DNA from: Amycolatopsis sp. DSM 110486
Lineage (GTDB): Bacteria > Actinomycetota > Actinomycetes > Mycobacteriales > Pseudonocardiaceae
Assembly: GCF_019468465.1 (NCBI RefSeq)
Contig: NZ_CP080519.1
Span: 4,665,001-4,729,000, forward strand
Reading direction: 5' to 3'
Length of the DNA: 64,000 bases
The position numbers and the translations under genes are program-made. How positions within the stretch are numbered: position 1 is the first letter of the stretch; each line of letters opens with the position of its first letter. The notes under the pieces are model-generated. The model made no database searches and had not been told where the DNA came from. It saw only the letters and a list, made by a program, of their open reading frames with translations. Shown here one piece after another: positions 43,739 through 52,417 of the stretch.

Positions 43739-45295
43739 GTGGTGGACGACGTTCTGGACTATCTGGTGGTCGGCGCGGGGCCCGCGGGCCTGCAGCTCGG
43801 CCGGCAGCTCGAACAGGCGGGTCACCGCTACCTCTTGCTCGAAGCCGGCCCCACGCCGGCCACGTTCTTCACGAGGTTCCCGCGCCACCGCACGCTGATC
43901 TCGGTGAACAAGAAGCACACGGGCTGGACCGACCCGGAGCTCAACCTGCGCGTCGACTGGAATTCACTCCTCGACGACGGTCCCGACCCCCTGTTGTTCA
44001 CCGACTACAGCGCCGAGCTCTTCCCGCCGGCCGAGACGTTCGTGCGCTACACCGCCGACTACGCGGCGAAGCACAAGATCGCCATCCGCTACGGCACCCG
44101 GGTGACGCGGATCAGCCGTGACAAGGAAAGCGCTCTCTTCACGATCACCGACGGCGACGGAGTCGCGTTCACCACCAAGCGCCTGATCATGGCGACCGGT
44201 GTGACGAAGCCGTACATCCCCGACGTTCCGGGCATGGAGCTCGTGGACCAGTACGCAGACTTCGACACCGACCCCGCGCAGTTCACCAACAAGCGCGTGC
44301 TCATCCTCGGCAAGGCCAACTCGGCCTTCGAGACCGCCGACAGCATCAACGCGTACGCGGCCGTGCTGCACGTGGCCGGTCCGCGCCCGGTGAAGCTCGC
44401 CTGGCGCACGCACTTCGTCGGCCACCTGCGCGCGTTCAACGCCGGCGTGCTCGACATGTACCAGCTCAAGCTGCAGCACGCGATCCTCGACGGCGACGTG
44501 CGGGAGATCCGCAAGGACGAAGACGGCTACCACGTGAAGTTCGCCTTCGCCCGCGCCGACGAGGTCGTGAAGGAGATCCGCTACGACCGCGTGATCGCCG
44601 CCACCGGCTTCCGCTTCGACGCCTCGATGTTCGACGAGGACTGCCGCCCCGAGCTCACGATCAACGACCGCTTCCCGGCGCAGACGTCGTCGTGGGAGTC
44701 GGTGAACGTGCCCGGCCTGTACTTCGCCGGCACGATCACGCAGGCCCGCGACTTCAAGAAGGCCACCAGCGGGTTCATCCACGGCTTCCGCTACGGCGTG
44801 CGCGCGCTGTCGAAGGTGCTCGAAGAGCGCTACCACGACAACGAGTGGCCGCAGACCGTGCTCAAGGCCGAGACCGGCGAGCTGGTCGACGCCGTGCTCA
44901 AGCGGATCAACCGGACCTCCGGGCTGTTCCAGCAGTTCGGTTTCCTCTCCGACATCCTCATCGTCGAGGGCGGCCAGGCCCGCTACCTCGAAGAGATGCC
45001 GGTGGCCCGCTTCGCCGACTCTCCGCTCAACGGCGCCGAAAACGCCTTCCTCATCACGCTCGACTACGGCCCGGACCACGACAAGGTCGACCCGTTCGAC
45101 TTCACCGTGAAGCGCGCGAGCCAGGACGTCGCCAACGACAACGGCGAGGGCCACTACCTGCACCCGATCGTCCGCCACTACCGGCGCGGCGAGCTCGTGG
45201 CGACCCACCACGTGACGGAGAACCTCGAGAACGAGTGGGACCGCCCCGTGCACGTGGACGCGCTCACGAAGTTCTTCACCGACCAGCTGGCCTGA
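43739..45295 (+). CDS. FAD-dependent oxidoreductase, flavin monooxygenase/FOXRED2-like
   Basis: 518 residues. The N-terminal FAD fold YLVVGAGPAGLQLGRQLEQA is followed by FTRFPRHRTLISVNKKHTG, then a second dinucleotide motif VLILGKANSAFETADSINAY, as in flavin monooxygenases and the FOXRED2 group. The mid-to-end part includes DRVIAATGFRFD and GLYFAGTITQARD. GGAGG precedes the GTG at 43739 (43742 is possible). First gene of a four-gene operon; only 3 bp separate it from the next gene. The substrate is unknown. Confidence 0.85.
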   Translation: MVDDVLDYLVVGAGPAGLQLGRQLEQAGHRYLLLEAGPTPATFFTRFPRHRTLISVNKKHTGWTDPELNLRVDWNSLLDDGPDPLLFTDYSAELFPPAETFVRYTADYAAKHKIAIRYGTRVTRISRDKESALFTITDGDGVAFTTKRLIMATGVTKPYIPDVPGMELVDQYADFDTDPAQFTNKRVLILGKANSAFETADSINAYAAVLHVAGPRPVKLAWRTHFVGHLRAFNAGVLDMYQLKLQHAILDGDVREIRKDEDGYHVKFAFARADEVVKEIRYDRVIAATGFRFDASMFDEDCRPELTINDRFPAQTSSWESVNVPGLYFAGTITQARDFKKATSGFIHGFRYGVRALSKVLEERYHDNEWPQTVLKAETGELVDAVLKRINRTSGLFQQFGFLSDILIVEGGQARYLEEMPVARFADSPLNGAENAFLITLDYGPDHDKVDPFDFTVKRASQDVANDNGEGHYLHPIVRHYRRGELVATHHVTENLENEWDRPVHVDALTKFFTDQLA

Positions 45296-45298
45296 CCC

Positions 45299-46342
45299 GT
45301 GCGCACGATCGCGGAACTCGAAGCCGCGGCGCGCGAGCGGCTCGACCCGGCGCACTACGACTTCTACGCGGGTGCCGCCGGCGACGAGCTGACGCTGCGG
45401 GCCAACGAAGAGGCGTTCTCCCGGCGTGTGCTCGTGCCCCGCGTACTGCGGGGCGCGGCCAAGCGCGACCTCTCGACCGAGCTGGTCGGCTCGCCGCTGT
45501 CGATGCCGGTGCTGGTGTCGCCGACGGCGTTCCACCGGTTGGCGGACCCCGACGGCGAACTGGCGACGGCGAAGGCGGTCGCGAAAGCCGGCACGGTGCT
45601 GGTGGTGAGCATGGCCGCGACCACGGCCGTGGAGGACATCGCCGACGCCGCGCGCCAGGCCGCGGCCGACCCGGCGCTGTGGTTCCAGCTGTACTTGCAG
45701 CCGGACCTGGAGTTCACGGAGTCCGTGGTGCGCCGGGCCGAACGCGCGGGCGTGCGGGCGTTCGTGGTCACGGTCGACTCGCCGGTGTTCGGCCGGCGGG
45801 AACGCGACCACCGCAACGGCTTCCACGACCTGCCGCCCGGGCTGGTTGTGGAGAACCTGCGCGACGGCTCGGGCCGTGTGCGCGACATCGAGATGTCGGC
45901 CGAGTTCACGTGGGAGCACGTGGCGTGGCTCAAGCGCACGACGGCGCTTCCCGTGCTGCTCAAGGGAGTGCTGCACCCGGACGACGCCCGCCTCGCGGTC
46001 GGGGCCGGCGTCGACGGGCTCGTGGTGTCGAACCACGGCGGCCGTCAGCTCGACACCGCCGTGTCTACTGTGGACGCTTTGCCCGCGCTGGCCGAGGCCG
46101 TGGCGGGCGCGATCCCGCTCGTGCTCGACGGCGGCGTGCGGCGGGGCACCGACGTGGTGAAGGCGCTCGCGCTGGGCGCCACCGCCGTCGGCGTCGGCCG
46201 GCCCGTGGTGTGGGGCCTCGCCGCGGCGGGTGAGGAAGGGGTGACGGAAGTGCTGGAACGCCTCCGGGAAGAGACCGACCACACGCTCGCGCTGTGCGGG
46301 GCCGCCGCGCTCGGCGACCTGACCGCGGACCTCGTCCGATGA
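45299..46342 (+). CDS. FMN-dependent alpha-hydroxyacid oxidase/dehydrogenase
   Basis: 347-residue TIM-barrel flavoenzyme of the lactate/mandelate/glycolate oxidase family. Visible: LVSPTAFHRLADPDGELA, LWFQLYLQPD, FVVTVDSPVFGRRERDHRNG, PVLLKGVLHPDDA, the active-site VSNHGGRQLDTAVST (catalytic His and Arg) and the phosphate-binding LDGGVRRGTDVVKALALGA. It oxidises a 2-hydroxyacid to the 2-oxoacid. It is coupled by ATGA overlap to the P450-like gene, suggesting a shared pathway with the flavoprotein upstream. Confidence 0.9.
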   Translation: MRTIAELEAAARERLDPAHYDFYAGAAGDELTLRANEEAFSRRVLVPRVLRGAAKRDLSTELVGSPLSMPVLVSPTAFHRLADPDGELATAKAVAKAGTVLVVSMAATTAVEDIADAARQAAADPALWFQLYLQPDLEFTESVVRRAERAGVRAFVVTVDSPVFGRRERDHRNGFHDLPPGLVVENLRDGSGRVRDIEMSAEFTWEHVAWLKRTTALPVLLKGVLHPDDARLAVGAGVDGLVVSNHGGRQLDTAVSTVDALPALAEAVAGAIPLVLDGGVRRGTDVVKALALGATAVGVGRPVVWGLAAAGEEGVTEVLERLREETDHTLALCGAAALGDLTADLVR

Positions 46343-47721
46343 GGCGGCTGCTCACGGCCGCGCTGGCGGCTGGGCTCGTCGGTTCGCTGCCGAAGTGGCT
46401 GCCCGGCCGCGTGGTCGCGTTGCGGGTGAAGATCTTCGCGCTGGTCAACGGAGACGAAGGCCTGCCGATCCCCGGTCACCGCGTCGGGGTCAAGGACTTC
46501 CGCCGCGTGTACGCCGACCCGGCGGCCAACGGGCGCAGCAAGGGCGCGGCGCTGTCGGATCTGTTCTGGTACTGGCTCGCGCCCGGCCCGGAGGTCCACC
46601 AGGAGCACCTGGAGGCCGGGCCGCGCTACGACGAGGTCGCCAAGACCACGCGCCACATCCTCGTGAAGACGCGCGCGGAGTCCGAAGAGCTCACGCGCCG
46701 CGTGGCCGAGCACGTGCTCGACGGCCTGGAAGTCGGCGACGGCCGGCTGATCCGGCTGCGCGACGAGATGATGCCGATCTGGGCCGAGCTGTACTACGAG
46801 CTCGTGTTCGGCGAACCGTGCCCGCCCGAGGCGCGCGACCTCATCGTGGGCCACGCCGACGACGTCGTGTCGGCGCTGAAGTGCGTGCGGCCCCGCAACA
46901 TGCGCCGCCGCGCGAAGCTCACGAAGTACCTGCGGCGTCGCCTCGGCGACATCCCGCACGCGCTGCCGACCCGGCTCACGCGCGACGAGCAGGTGTTCTA
47001 CCTGCAGGGCACGTTCTTCAATACCGCCGTGGTGCAGATGTCGGAGGCGATGGCGCACCTGCTGATGATCATCGCGCAGCACCCGGACGTGCAGCGGCGG
47101 CTGGCGGCCGATCCGGACGACGACGAGTACCTCGACCGCGTGATCGACGAGGGCCTGCGCACCTACCCGCTCTTCGGCATCGCCCACCGCATCACCACCG
47201 GCGACATCGAGCTCGACGACACGACGATCGACGCCGGCACCGTGCTCCTGTTCAGCTACCCGGACTTCCACCACGCGGGCTTCGAGCGGCCCGACGAGTT
47301 CGACCCGTCCCGCTGGGAGCCGCCGGTCGGTTGCCCGGCGCACGCAGCAGGTTCCAGCAAAGCGCCCGCCAAGAAGGACGTGAACTTCCTGCCCTTCGGC
47401 GTCGCGCAGAACCGCGCGTGCCCGGCCCGCGGGCTGGCGCCGATCACGATGCGCGTGGTGACGCGGGAGTTCCTGCGCCGCTACTCCGTCGTGTCGAGCG
47501 CGGCCCACACGCGCTCGATCCCCAACCGCGGCCCGGTGTTCCTCACCCCGCGCGGCTCGGCGCGCTCGACCCGCGGCCCGCTGGCGTACCTCGCCGTGCG
47601 CGATCGCTGGGAAGACGTGTGGCGCAGCCTCGCCCAGCTCGTGTTCGGCACCTACATGGTGCTCGACGCGCGGCAGAAGCGTTTGTGCGTGAACTACTTC
47701 GCGAACCACGGAGGCGAATGA
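46339..47721 (+). CDS. Atypical cytochrome P450 with hydrophobic N-terminus
   Basis: 460 residues. The heme loop reads FLPFGVAQNRACPARGLAP with the axial Cys; the K-helix reads DEGLRTYPLFGIAHR (ExxR). An N-terminal hydrophobic stretch (LLTAALAAGLVGSLPKW) suggests membrane attachment, uncommon in bacterial P450s. Where the I-helix should carry AGxxT, the protein has QGTFFNTAVVQMSEAMAHLL, so normal oxygen activation is doubtful and peroxide use or isomerase-type chemistry is possible. It overlaps both neighbours by ATGA. Confidence 0.82.
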   Translation: MRRLLTAALAAGLVGSLPKWLPGRVVALRVKIFALVNGDEGLPIPGHRVGVKDFRRVYADPAANGRSKGAALSDLFWYWLAPGPEVHQEHLEAGPRYDEVAKTTRHILVKTRAESEELTRRVAEHVLDGLEVGDGRLIRLRDEMMPIWAELYYELVFGEPCPPEARDLIVGHADDVVSALKCVRPRNMRRRAKLTKYLRRRLGDIPHALPTRLTRDEQVFYLQGTFFNTAVVQMSEAMAHLLMIIAQHPDVQRRLAADPDDDEYLDRVIDEGLRTYPLFGIAHRITTGDIELDDTTIDAGTVLLFSYPDFHHAGFERPDEFDPSRWEPPVGCPAHAAGSSKAPAKKDVNFLPFGVAQNRACPARGLAPITMRVVTREFLRRYSVVSSAAHTRSIPNRGPVFLTPRGSARSTRGPLAYLAVRDRWEDVWRSLAQLVFGTYMVLDARQKRLCVNYFANHGGE

Positions 47722-49001
47722 TGACCGCGTCAGAGGCGGCTCCCGCGTTTTTCCTCGCGGCGGTGGTGATCCTGGTGGTGGTGCGGCTCGTGACCATGCT
47801 CGCCGTGAAGCTCGGGCAGCCGCCCGTCGTCGGCGAGATGGTGTCGGGGGTGCTGCTCGGGCCGTCGCTGCTCGGGCTCCTGCTGCCGGGCGTCCAGTCG
47901 TACCTGTTCCCCGACACCGTGCGCACGCTCGTGTACCTGGGCGGGCAGATCGGGCTCGTGCTCTACATGTTCGGCGCGGGCTACGAGTTCCGCACCAAAA
48001 CGGTGCGGGAGTCCTCGAAGCTGGTGGCCGCCGTGTCGAGCGCCGGGACCGGGATTCCGCTCGTGCTGGGGATCGGCGTCGCCGTGGTGGGCACGGGCTG
48101 GGTCGGCATCACCAAGCCGGGCGTGTCGCCTGTGGTGTCGGCGGCGTTCGTCGGGGTCGCGATCGCGATCACGGCGTTCCCGATGCTCGCGCGGATCATC
48201 ACCGAACGCGGCCTGACGAAAACGCGCTTCGGCTCGCTCGCGCTGGCGTGCGGCGCGGTCGACGACGTGCTCGCGTGGATCCTGCTGGCGGTGGTCGTCG
48301 GCATGCACGCGGGCTCGGCCGGGCCGATCGCGCTGGCGCTGGGCGGCGGCGTGGTGTTCGCGCTGTTGGTGTGGATCGTGGCGCGGCGGGTGTTCTCGAA
48401 GATGTTCGCCAGCCCGCGGATGTCGGTGGACCAGCGGCTGCTCGTCACCGCGATGATCCTGTTCGCCGCCGCGTGGTTCACCGACACCATCGGGCTGTAC
48501 GCGGTGTTCGGCGCCTTCGTCACCGGCATCGCGTTCCCGCGCGGCGAAGCGGCCGACGCCGTGGTCTCGAAGCTGCTGCCGGTGGGCAACGTCGTGTTCC
48601 TGCCGCTGTTCTTCACCTACTCCGGCCTGAACACGCGGTTCGCGCTGCTGGCCGACCCGAACCTGCTGCTGTTCGCCCTGCTGTGCGTGGTGGTGGCGAT
48701 CGTCGGGAAGCTCGGGGCGTCGTGGGGCGCGGCGCGGCTGGCGGGGGAGCCGCAGCCGGTCGCGTTGCGGATCGGCGTGCTCGTGAACGCGCGGGGGCTG
48801 ATGCAGCTGATCGCGCTGAACGTGGGACTGCAGGCGGGGATCGTGTCGCCGGCGCTGTTCACAGTGCTGGTGCTCGTGGCCCTGGTGACCACGATCATGA
48901 CCGCCCCGCTGCTGAGCTGGATCGACCGGCGGGATCGGAAGAAGTACTCGTCCGATCAGCTGCCGGAGTTCCTCCTTTCGGCCCAACCAGCGGGTAAATG
49001 A
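47718..49001 (+). CDS. Cation:proton antiporter (Kef/NapA-like)
   Basis: 427-residue CPA2-type exchanger with about twelve membrane segments. Motifs: QPPVVGEMVSGVLLGPSLLG near residue 33, GLVLYMFGAGYEF, AITAFPMLARIITERGL, the ion-binding GAVDDVLAWILLAVV with adjacent aspartates, and LVNARGLMQLIALNVGLQAG. The start is the first of two adjacent ATGs, overlapping the P450 stop. The C-terminus is short, without a TrkA nucleotide-sensing domain. Why an antiporter ends a redox operon is unexplained. Confidence 0.9.
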   Translation: MMTASEAAPAFFLAAVVILVVVRLVTMLAVKLGQPPVVGEMVSGVLLGPSLLGLLLPGVQSYLFPDTVRTLVYLGGQIGLVLYMFGAGYEFRTKTVRESSKLVAAVSSAGTGIPLVLGIGVAVVGTGWVGITKPGVSPVVSAAFVGVAIAITAFPMLARIITERGLTKTRFGSLALACGAVDDVLAWILLAVVVGMHAGSAGPIALALGGGVVFALLVWIVARRVFSKMFASPRMSVDQRLLVTAMILFAAAWFTDTIGLYAVFGAFVTGIAFPRGEAADAVVSKLLPVGNVVFLPLFFTYSGLNTRFALLADPNLLLFALLCVVVAIVGKLGASWGAARLAGEPQPVALRIGVLVNARGLMQLIALNVGLQAGIVSPALFTVLVLVALVTTIMTAPLLSWIDRRDRKKYSSDQLPEFLLSAQPAGK

Positions 49002-49058
49002 TCGATTCCCTACGAAAGTTGAGGGTTCAATCGGCGCGCTGACTGCGAGTATGAACAC

Positions 49059-49736
49059 GTGCACGAAGAGGCAGGAAGCGCAGCCCGAGTGCTCCTCGTG
49101 GAGGACGATCGTGAACTGGCCGGAATGCTGTCCGAGCTGCTCACCGACGAGGGCTACGAGGTCGAGCTCGCCCACGACGGGCAGCGCGGCCTGCACCGCG
49201 GCCTCACCGGCCACCACGACGTGATCATCCTCGACCGGCGGCTGCCGGTGATGGACGGGCTGGAGGTGCTCGCCGGGCTGCGGCGCCGGGCCGTGACCGC
49301 GCGCGTGCTGGTGCTTTCGGCGCTGGGCGAGCTGGCCGACCGCGTCCACGGTCTCGACGCGGGCGCCGACGACTACCTGGTGAAACCGTTCGAGACCGAC
49401 GAGCTGCTGGCCCGGCTGCGCGCGTTGTGCCGGCGGGACCTCGACGGTGCCGAGTGCCTGCCGCTCGGCACCGCGGCGCTCGACCTGCTGCGCCACGAGG
49501 TCGTGCTGCCCCGCGGGGAGCGTGTGACGTTGTCGGGGCGCGAGTTCGAGCTGCTGCGCACGCTCGCGCAGCGGCCGAAGGCCATCCACCCGCGGGAGGC
49601 GCTGCGCACCCACGTGTTCGCCGACTCGACGGGGGAATCCATTGTGGACACCTACGTGTACTACCTGAGGCGCAAGCTGGGTCGCGAGGTGGTGAAGACC
49701 GTCCACGGCCTGGGTTACCAGATCGGGGCCATGTGA
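49059..49736 (+). CDS. OmpR-family response regulator
   Basis: 225 residues. Receiver domain: VLLVEDDRELAGML (acidic pair), phosphoacceptor Asp in HDVIILDRRLPVMDGLEVL, the Ser in VLVLSALGE, and the Lys in DYLVKPFETDE. The C-terminal winged helix ends with SIVDTYVYYLRRKLGREVVK and HGLGYQIGAM. GTG 49059 has no ribosome binding site; GAGTAT ends 6 bp before it, so a leaderless start is possible. It overlaps the sensor kinase by 4 bp and is a candidate regulator of the antiporter operon upstream. Confidence 0.92.
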   Translation: MHEEAGSAARVLLVEDDRELAGMLSELLTDEGYEVELAHDGQRGLHRGLTGHHDVIILDRRLPVMDGLEVLAGLRRRAVTARVLVLSALGELADRVHGLDAGADDYLVKPFETDELLARLRALCRRDLDGAECLPLGTAALDLLRHEVVLPRGERVTLSGREFELLRTLAQRPKAIHPREALRTHVFADSTGESIVDTYVYYLRRKLGREVVKTVHGLGYQIGAM

Positions 49737-50917
49737 CGGTGATCGTCGATCCCGACACGCGGGCGCTGCGGCGCGCGCGGCGGACGATCGCGAGCCAGAT
49801 CGCCGTGGTGATCACGCTGGTCGTGCTCGCCGCCGGCGCCATCGCGTACTGGGTGCTGGTGCACGGCCAGGGCGAGGAGGTCGACCGGCAGATCGACTAC
49901 ACGCTGGCCCAGGGCCTGTCGGCGACGCCGCCGGGCTGCGTGTTCCTGGTGACGCCGGCCGGGCACGTGCCCGCCGCGTTGCCGTTCGTGCCGCCGCCCG
50001 CGCCCACCGTGCCGCCCGGCGGTTCCGTGACCACGGAACAGGAACTGGCCGGCTCGACGTTCACGGTCCGCGCCGTCGACCACGGCGGCCAGGTGTGGCA
50101 GGTCTTCGTCGACCAGCGCTACCAGGCCGCCGACCGGCAGCAGCTGCTGATGGGCCTGGTGATCGCGGAACTGGTGGTACTGCTGGTTTCCGTCTTCAGC
50201 GGCTTCGTCCTGGCCGCGCGCGCGATCCGGCCGCTGGGCGAGGCGTTGCGGCGCCAGCGCACCTTCGTCGCCGACGCGTCGCACGAGCTGCGCGCGCCGC
50301 TCACCCGCCTGCACACGCGCGCGCAGCTGCTGGCGCGGCGGGCACGGGTGTCGCCGGTGCCCTCGGACGACCTGGACCTGCTGGTCTCCGGCACACGCGA
50401 GCTGGGTGAAGTCGTGGAGGACCTGCTGCTGTCGACGCAGGCGTGCAACGAGCGGCCATTGCTGGAGCCGGTGGAGCTCGGTCTGCTGGCCGAGCAGGCG
50501 GTGGAGGCCGAAGCCGTGCGCGCGGGGGACCGGCGCGTGCGGATCGAGGTGCGCCGTTCGCCGGGACTGCTCGACGTGGTGCCGGGCGTGCCGGCGGCGT
50601 TGCGGCGGGTGCTGTCGGCTTTGCTGGACAACGCGATCGGCCACACCCCGCCCGGCGGGTCGATCGAGGTGACGCTGGAGAACCCGGACGACCGGCACGT
50701 CGAGATCCGCGTCGCCGACACCGGAGTCGGCTTCGCGCAACGGGATGCGGAGCGGCTGTTCGAGCGGTTCGCCCACGGCGGCCAGGGTGAGGGCCGCCGG
50801 TTCGGGCTCGGTTTGGCGCTGGTGCACGAAGTCGTGACGGGCCACGGCGGAACCATCGCCGCGGCGGGGGTTCCGGGCGTCGGGGCGACGTTCACGCTGA
50901 GGTTCACGAGGGCCTGA
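49733..50917 (+). CDS. Two-component sensor histidine kinase
   Basis: 394 residues from GTG 49733 (GTGA overlap). First membrane helix IAVVITLVVLAAGAIAYWVL near residue 22, a 100-residue periplasmic loop with a Pro-rich section (PFVPPPAPTVPPGG), then the second helix GLVIAELVVLLVSVFSGFVL. Phosphoacceptor: FVADASHELRAPLTRLHTR. ATP-binding: ALLDNAIGHTPPGG, VADTGVGFA and FGLGLALVHEVV. No HAMP domain is obvious beyond a short linker. Signal unknown. Confidence 0.92.
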   Translation: MTVIVDPDTRALRRARRTIASQIAVVITLVVLAAGAIAYWVLVHGQGEEVDRQIDYTLAQGLSATPPGCVFLVTPAGHVPAALPFVPPPAPTVPPGGSVTTEQELAGSTFTVRAVDHGGQVWQVFVDQRYQAADRQQLLMGLVIAELVVLLVSVFSGFVLAARAIRPLGEALRRQRTFVADASHELRAPLTRLHTRAQLLARRARVSPVPSDDLDLLVSGTRELGEVVEDLLLSTQACNERPLLEPVELGLLAEQAVEAEAVRAGDRRVRIEVRRSPGLLDVVPGVPAALRRVLSALLDNAIGHTPPGGSIEVTLENPDDRHVEIRVADTGVGFAQRDAERLFERFAHGGQGEGRRFGLGLALVHEVVTGHGGTIAAAGVPGVGATFTLRFTRA

Positions 50918-51009
50918 GCGCCAGCGGCCGGCGCCCCGGAACCCGGCTGCTCCGCCTCCCACCTCACGCCCGGCAACTGCGATCGATCTCGTTCCCGAGC
51001 CGTCCGCGA

Positions 51010-51846
51010 CTACGCGCCACCACCCACCAGCCGAGTAGCAGCAACGTTGATCCCCATCGCCCACGGCACCAAGCCATCCACCGCGAGCGGTTCGACCTCC
51101 GCCAGGAACCTCTCCCGCAACTCGGCCACCTCATCCTTCGGCACCACGGACAACTCGTAGAACGTCTCCGCGTTGTCCTGCCATACCGCCAGCGGGGTAC
51201 TGCGGTGCCGGATGGTGATCCGCTCCCACGTCACCGGCGCGAACCCCACCGGCCCGAGGATCTCGTCGAGACCCTCCCTGGTCCGACTGCGCTGATCACC
51301 GAACCTCGGCAACAACCCTTGCCCGCGAGCAGCCCGAAAGAGCGGCAGGGCGAGCGACCGGAACACCTCGAGGGCAGCACTTTCCTCGGCACCACCGCTT
51401 CCCACCGCGATCGCGAACCGCCCACCGGGCATCAGCACTCGCGCCGCTTCCGCCGCAACTTGATCCGGCTCGCTCATCAGCATGAACGCCATGTGCGACA
51501 CCACCGCATCGAACGACTCGTCTTCCCAGGGCAGCTCCTGTGCCCGACCGACGCGAAGATCCGCGTGCTGCAGCTCCGGCCGCCGGCGTGCGAACGCGAG
51601 CTCGTTCACCGAAAGATCGATCCCCGCCAACCGCTGCGCTCCGTGATCGGCGAACACGGACAGCAGCTCCCCGTCCGCGCACCCGAGGTCGAGCACCCGA
51701 TCGGCGTCTCCGACGCGGTCGGCGAACGCCTCATACGCCGTGCGGCCGTCCGGAGTCAGGACTTCGCGAATGCTCACCGACTGCTTGCCAGGGTCACGGT
51801 CGTGAAAGGTCCGGAGGAACTGCTCGACGGAAGGCCGTGAAGTCAT
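51010..51846 (-). CDS. SAM-dependent methyltransferase
   Basis: 278 residues. Motif I is RVLDLGCADGELLSVFAD, followed by LAGIDLSVNELAFARRRPE and the post-motif DAVVSHMAFMLMSEPDQVAA. The C-terminal part MPGGRFAIAVGSGG is also typical of class I enzymes modifying small molecules. Target unknown. It converges on the sensor kinase gene and is not in an evident operon. Confidence 0.88.
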   Translation of the reverse strand: MTSRPSVEQFLRTFHDRDPGKQSVSIREVLTPDGRTAYEAFADRVGDADRVLDLGCADGELLSVFADHGAQRLAGIDLSVNELAFARRRPELQHADLRVGRAQELPWEDESFDAVVSHMAFMLMSEPDQVAAEAARVLMPGGRFAIAVGSGGAEESAALEVFRSLALPLFRAARGQGLLPRFGDQRSRTREGLDEILGPVGFAPVTWERITIRHRSTPLAVWQDNAETFYELSVVPKDEVAELRERFLAEVEPLAVDGLVPWAMGINVAATRLVGGGA

Positions 51847-51943
51847 CGGTCGACCCTATTCGCCGGGACGACGACCGAATCTCACCGCCGCGCCGCCGCC
51901 GACGTCGAACGGGCGCGCCGGTGGGCGTTGCGAAAGGCGTAGC

Positions 51944-51972
51944 GTGACAGTGTTTTAAAACGGTGTTATGGT
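51944..51972 (+). promoter_or_regulatory. Promoter with a palindromic spacer upstream of a small membrane protein gene
   Basis: GTGACA (51944-51949), a 17-bp spacer and TATGGT (51967-51972). The spacer contains the AT-rich palindrome GTTTTAAAAC (51952-51961), which stands out in this GC-rich DNA and may be an operator. Confidence 0.5.
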
Positions 51973-52003
51973 TACTTCCAGAACGCTCTGGGAGGAGAAA
52001 GCC

Positions 52004-52387
52004 ATGCACGGACCGGTCCAGCTGTTCACCGTCATCGCCCTCGTGTCGCTGCCCACGGTGATGTACGGCGGCTACGCGCTGATGGGGCTGCTCAAGCGCG
52101 GGGTGCTCAACGACCAGCAGAAGAGTTTCTTCCGCGCCGGCCACGCGCACGCCGGGGTGCTGCTCGTGCTCGCGGTGGTGGCGTTGCAGGTGCTCGACCG
52201 CAGCGGGCTGTCGGATTCGCTGCGGTGGGTGGCGTGCTTCCTGCTGCTGTTCGGCGTGCTGGCGCAGTCGGGCGGGTTCTTCCTGGCGATGCTGCGCACG
52301 CGGGTCGGCATGTCGATCACCACCGCCGGAGCCGTGCTGCTCGGCGCGGCCATGCTCATCACGGCGTACGGGGTGGCCTTCCTTTAA
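52004..52387 (+). CDS. Small four-helix membrane protein of unknown function
   Basis: 127 residues from ATG 52004, which has GGGAGGAG 8 bp upstream. Four hydrophobic segments: VQLFTVIALVSLPTVMYGGY, AGHAHAGVLLVLAVVALQVL, WVACFLLLFGVLAQSGGFFL and MSITTAGAVLLGAAMLITAY. The paired histidines in GHAHAG near the membrane face could bind heme or metal. No family recognised. It is preceded by its own promoter with an embedded palindrome and followed closely by hisS. Confidence 0.72.
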   Translation: MHGPVQLFTVIALVSLPTVMYGGYALMGLLKRGVLNDQQKSFFRAGHAHAGVLLVLAVVALQVLDRSGLSDSLRWVACFLLLFGVLAQSGGFFLAMLRTRVGMSITTAGAVLLGAAMLITAYGVAFL

Positions 52388-52417
52388 CGGCTGGGCACGG
52401 TCGTTAAGCTTGATGAC

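Noticed and set aside
43964..46282. 772-residue minus-strand open frame across the flavoprotein and hydroxyacid oxidase genes
   Set aside because: Shadow of two well-supported plus-strand enzymes.
47730..49706. 658-residue minus-strand open frame across the antiporter and response regulator genes
   Set aside because: Low-complexity His/Arg/Gln-rich translation with no ribosome binding site; an antisense shadow.
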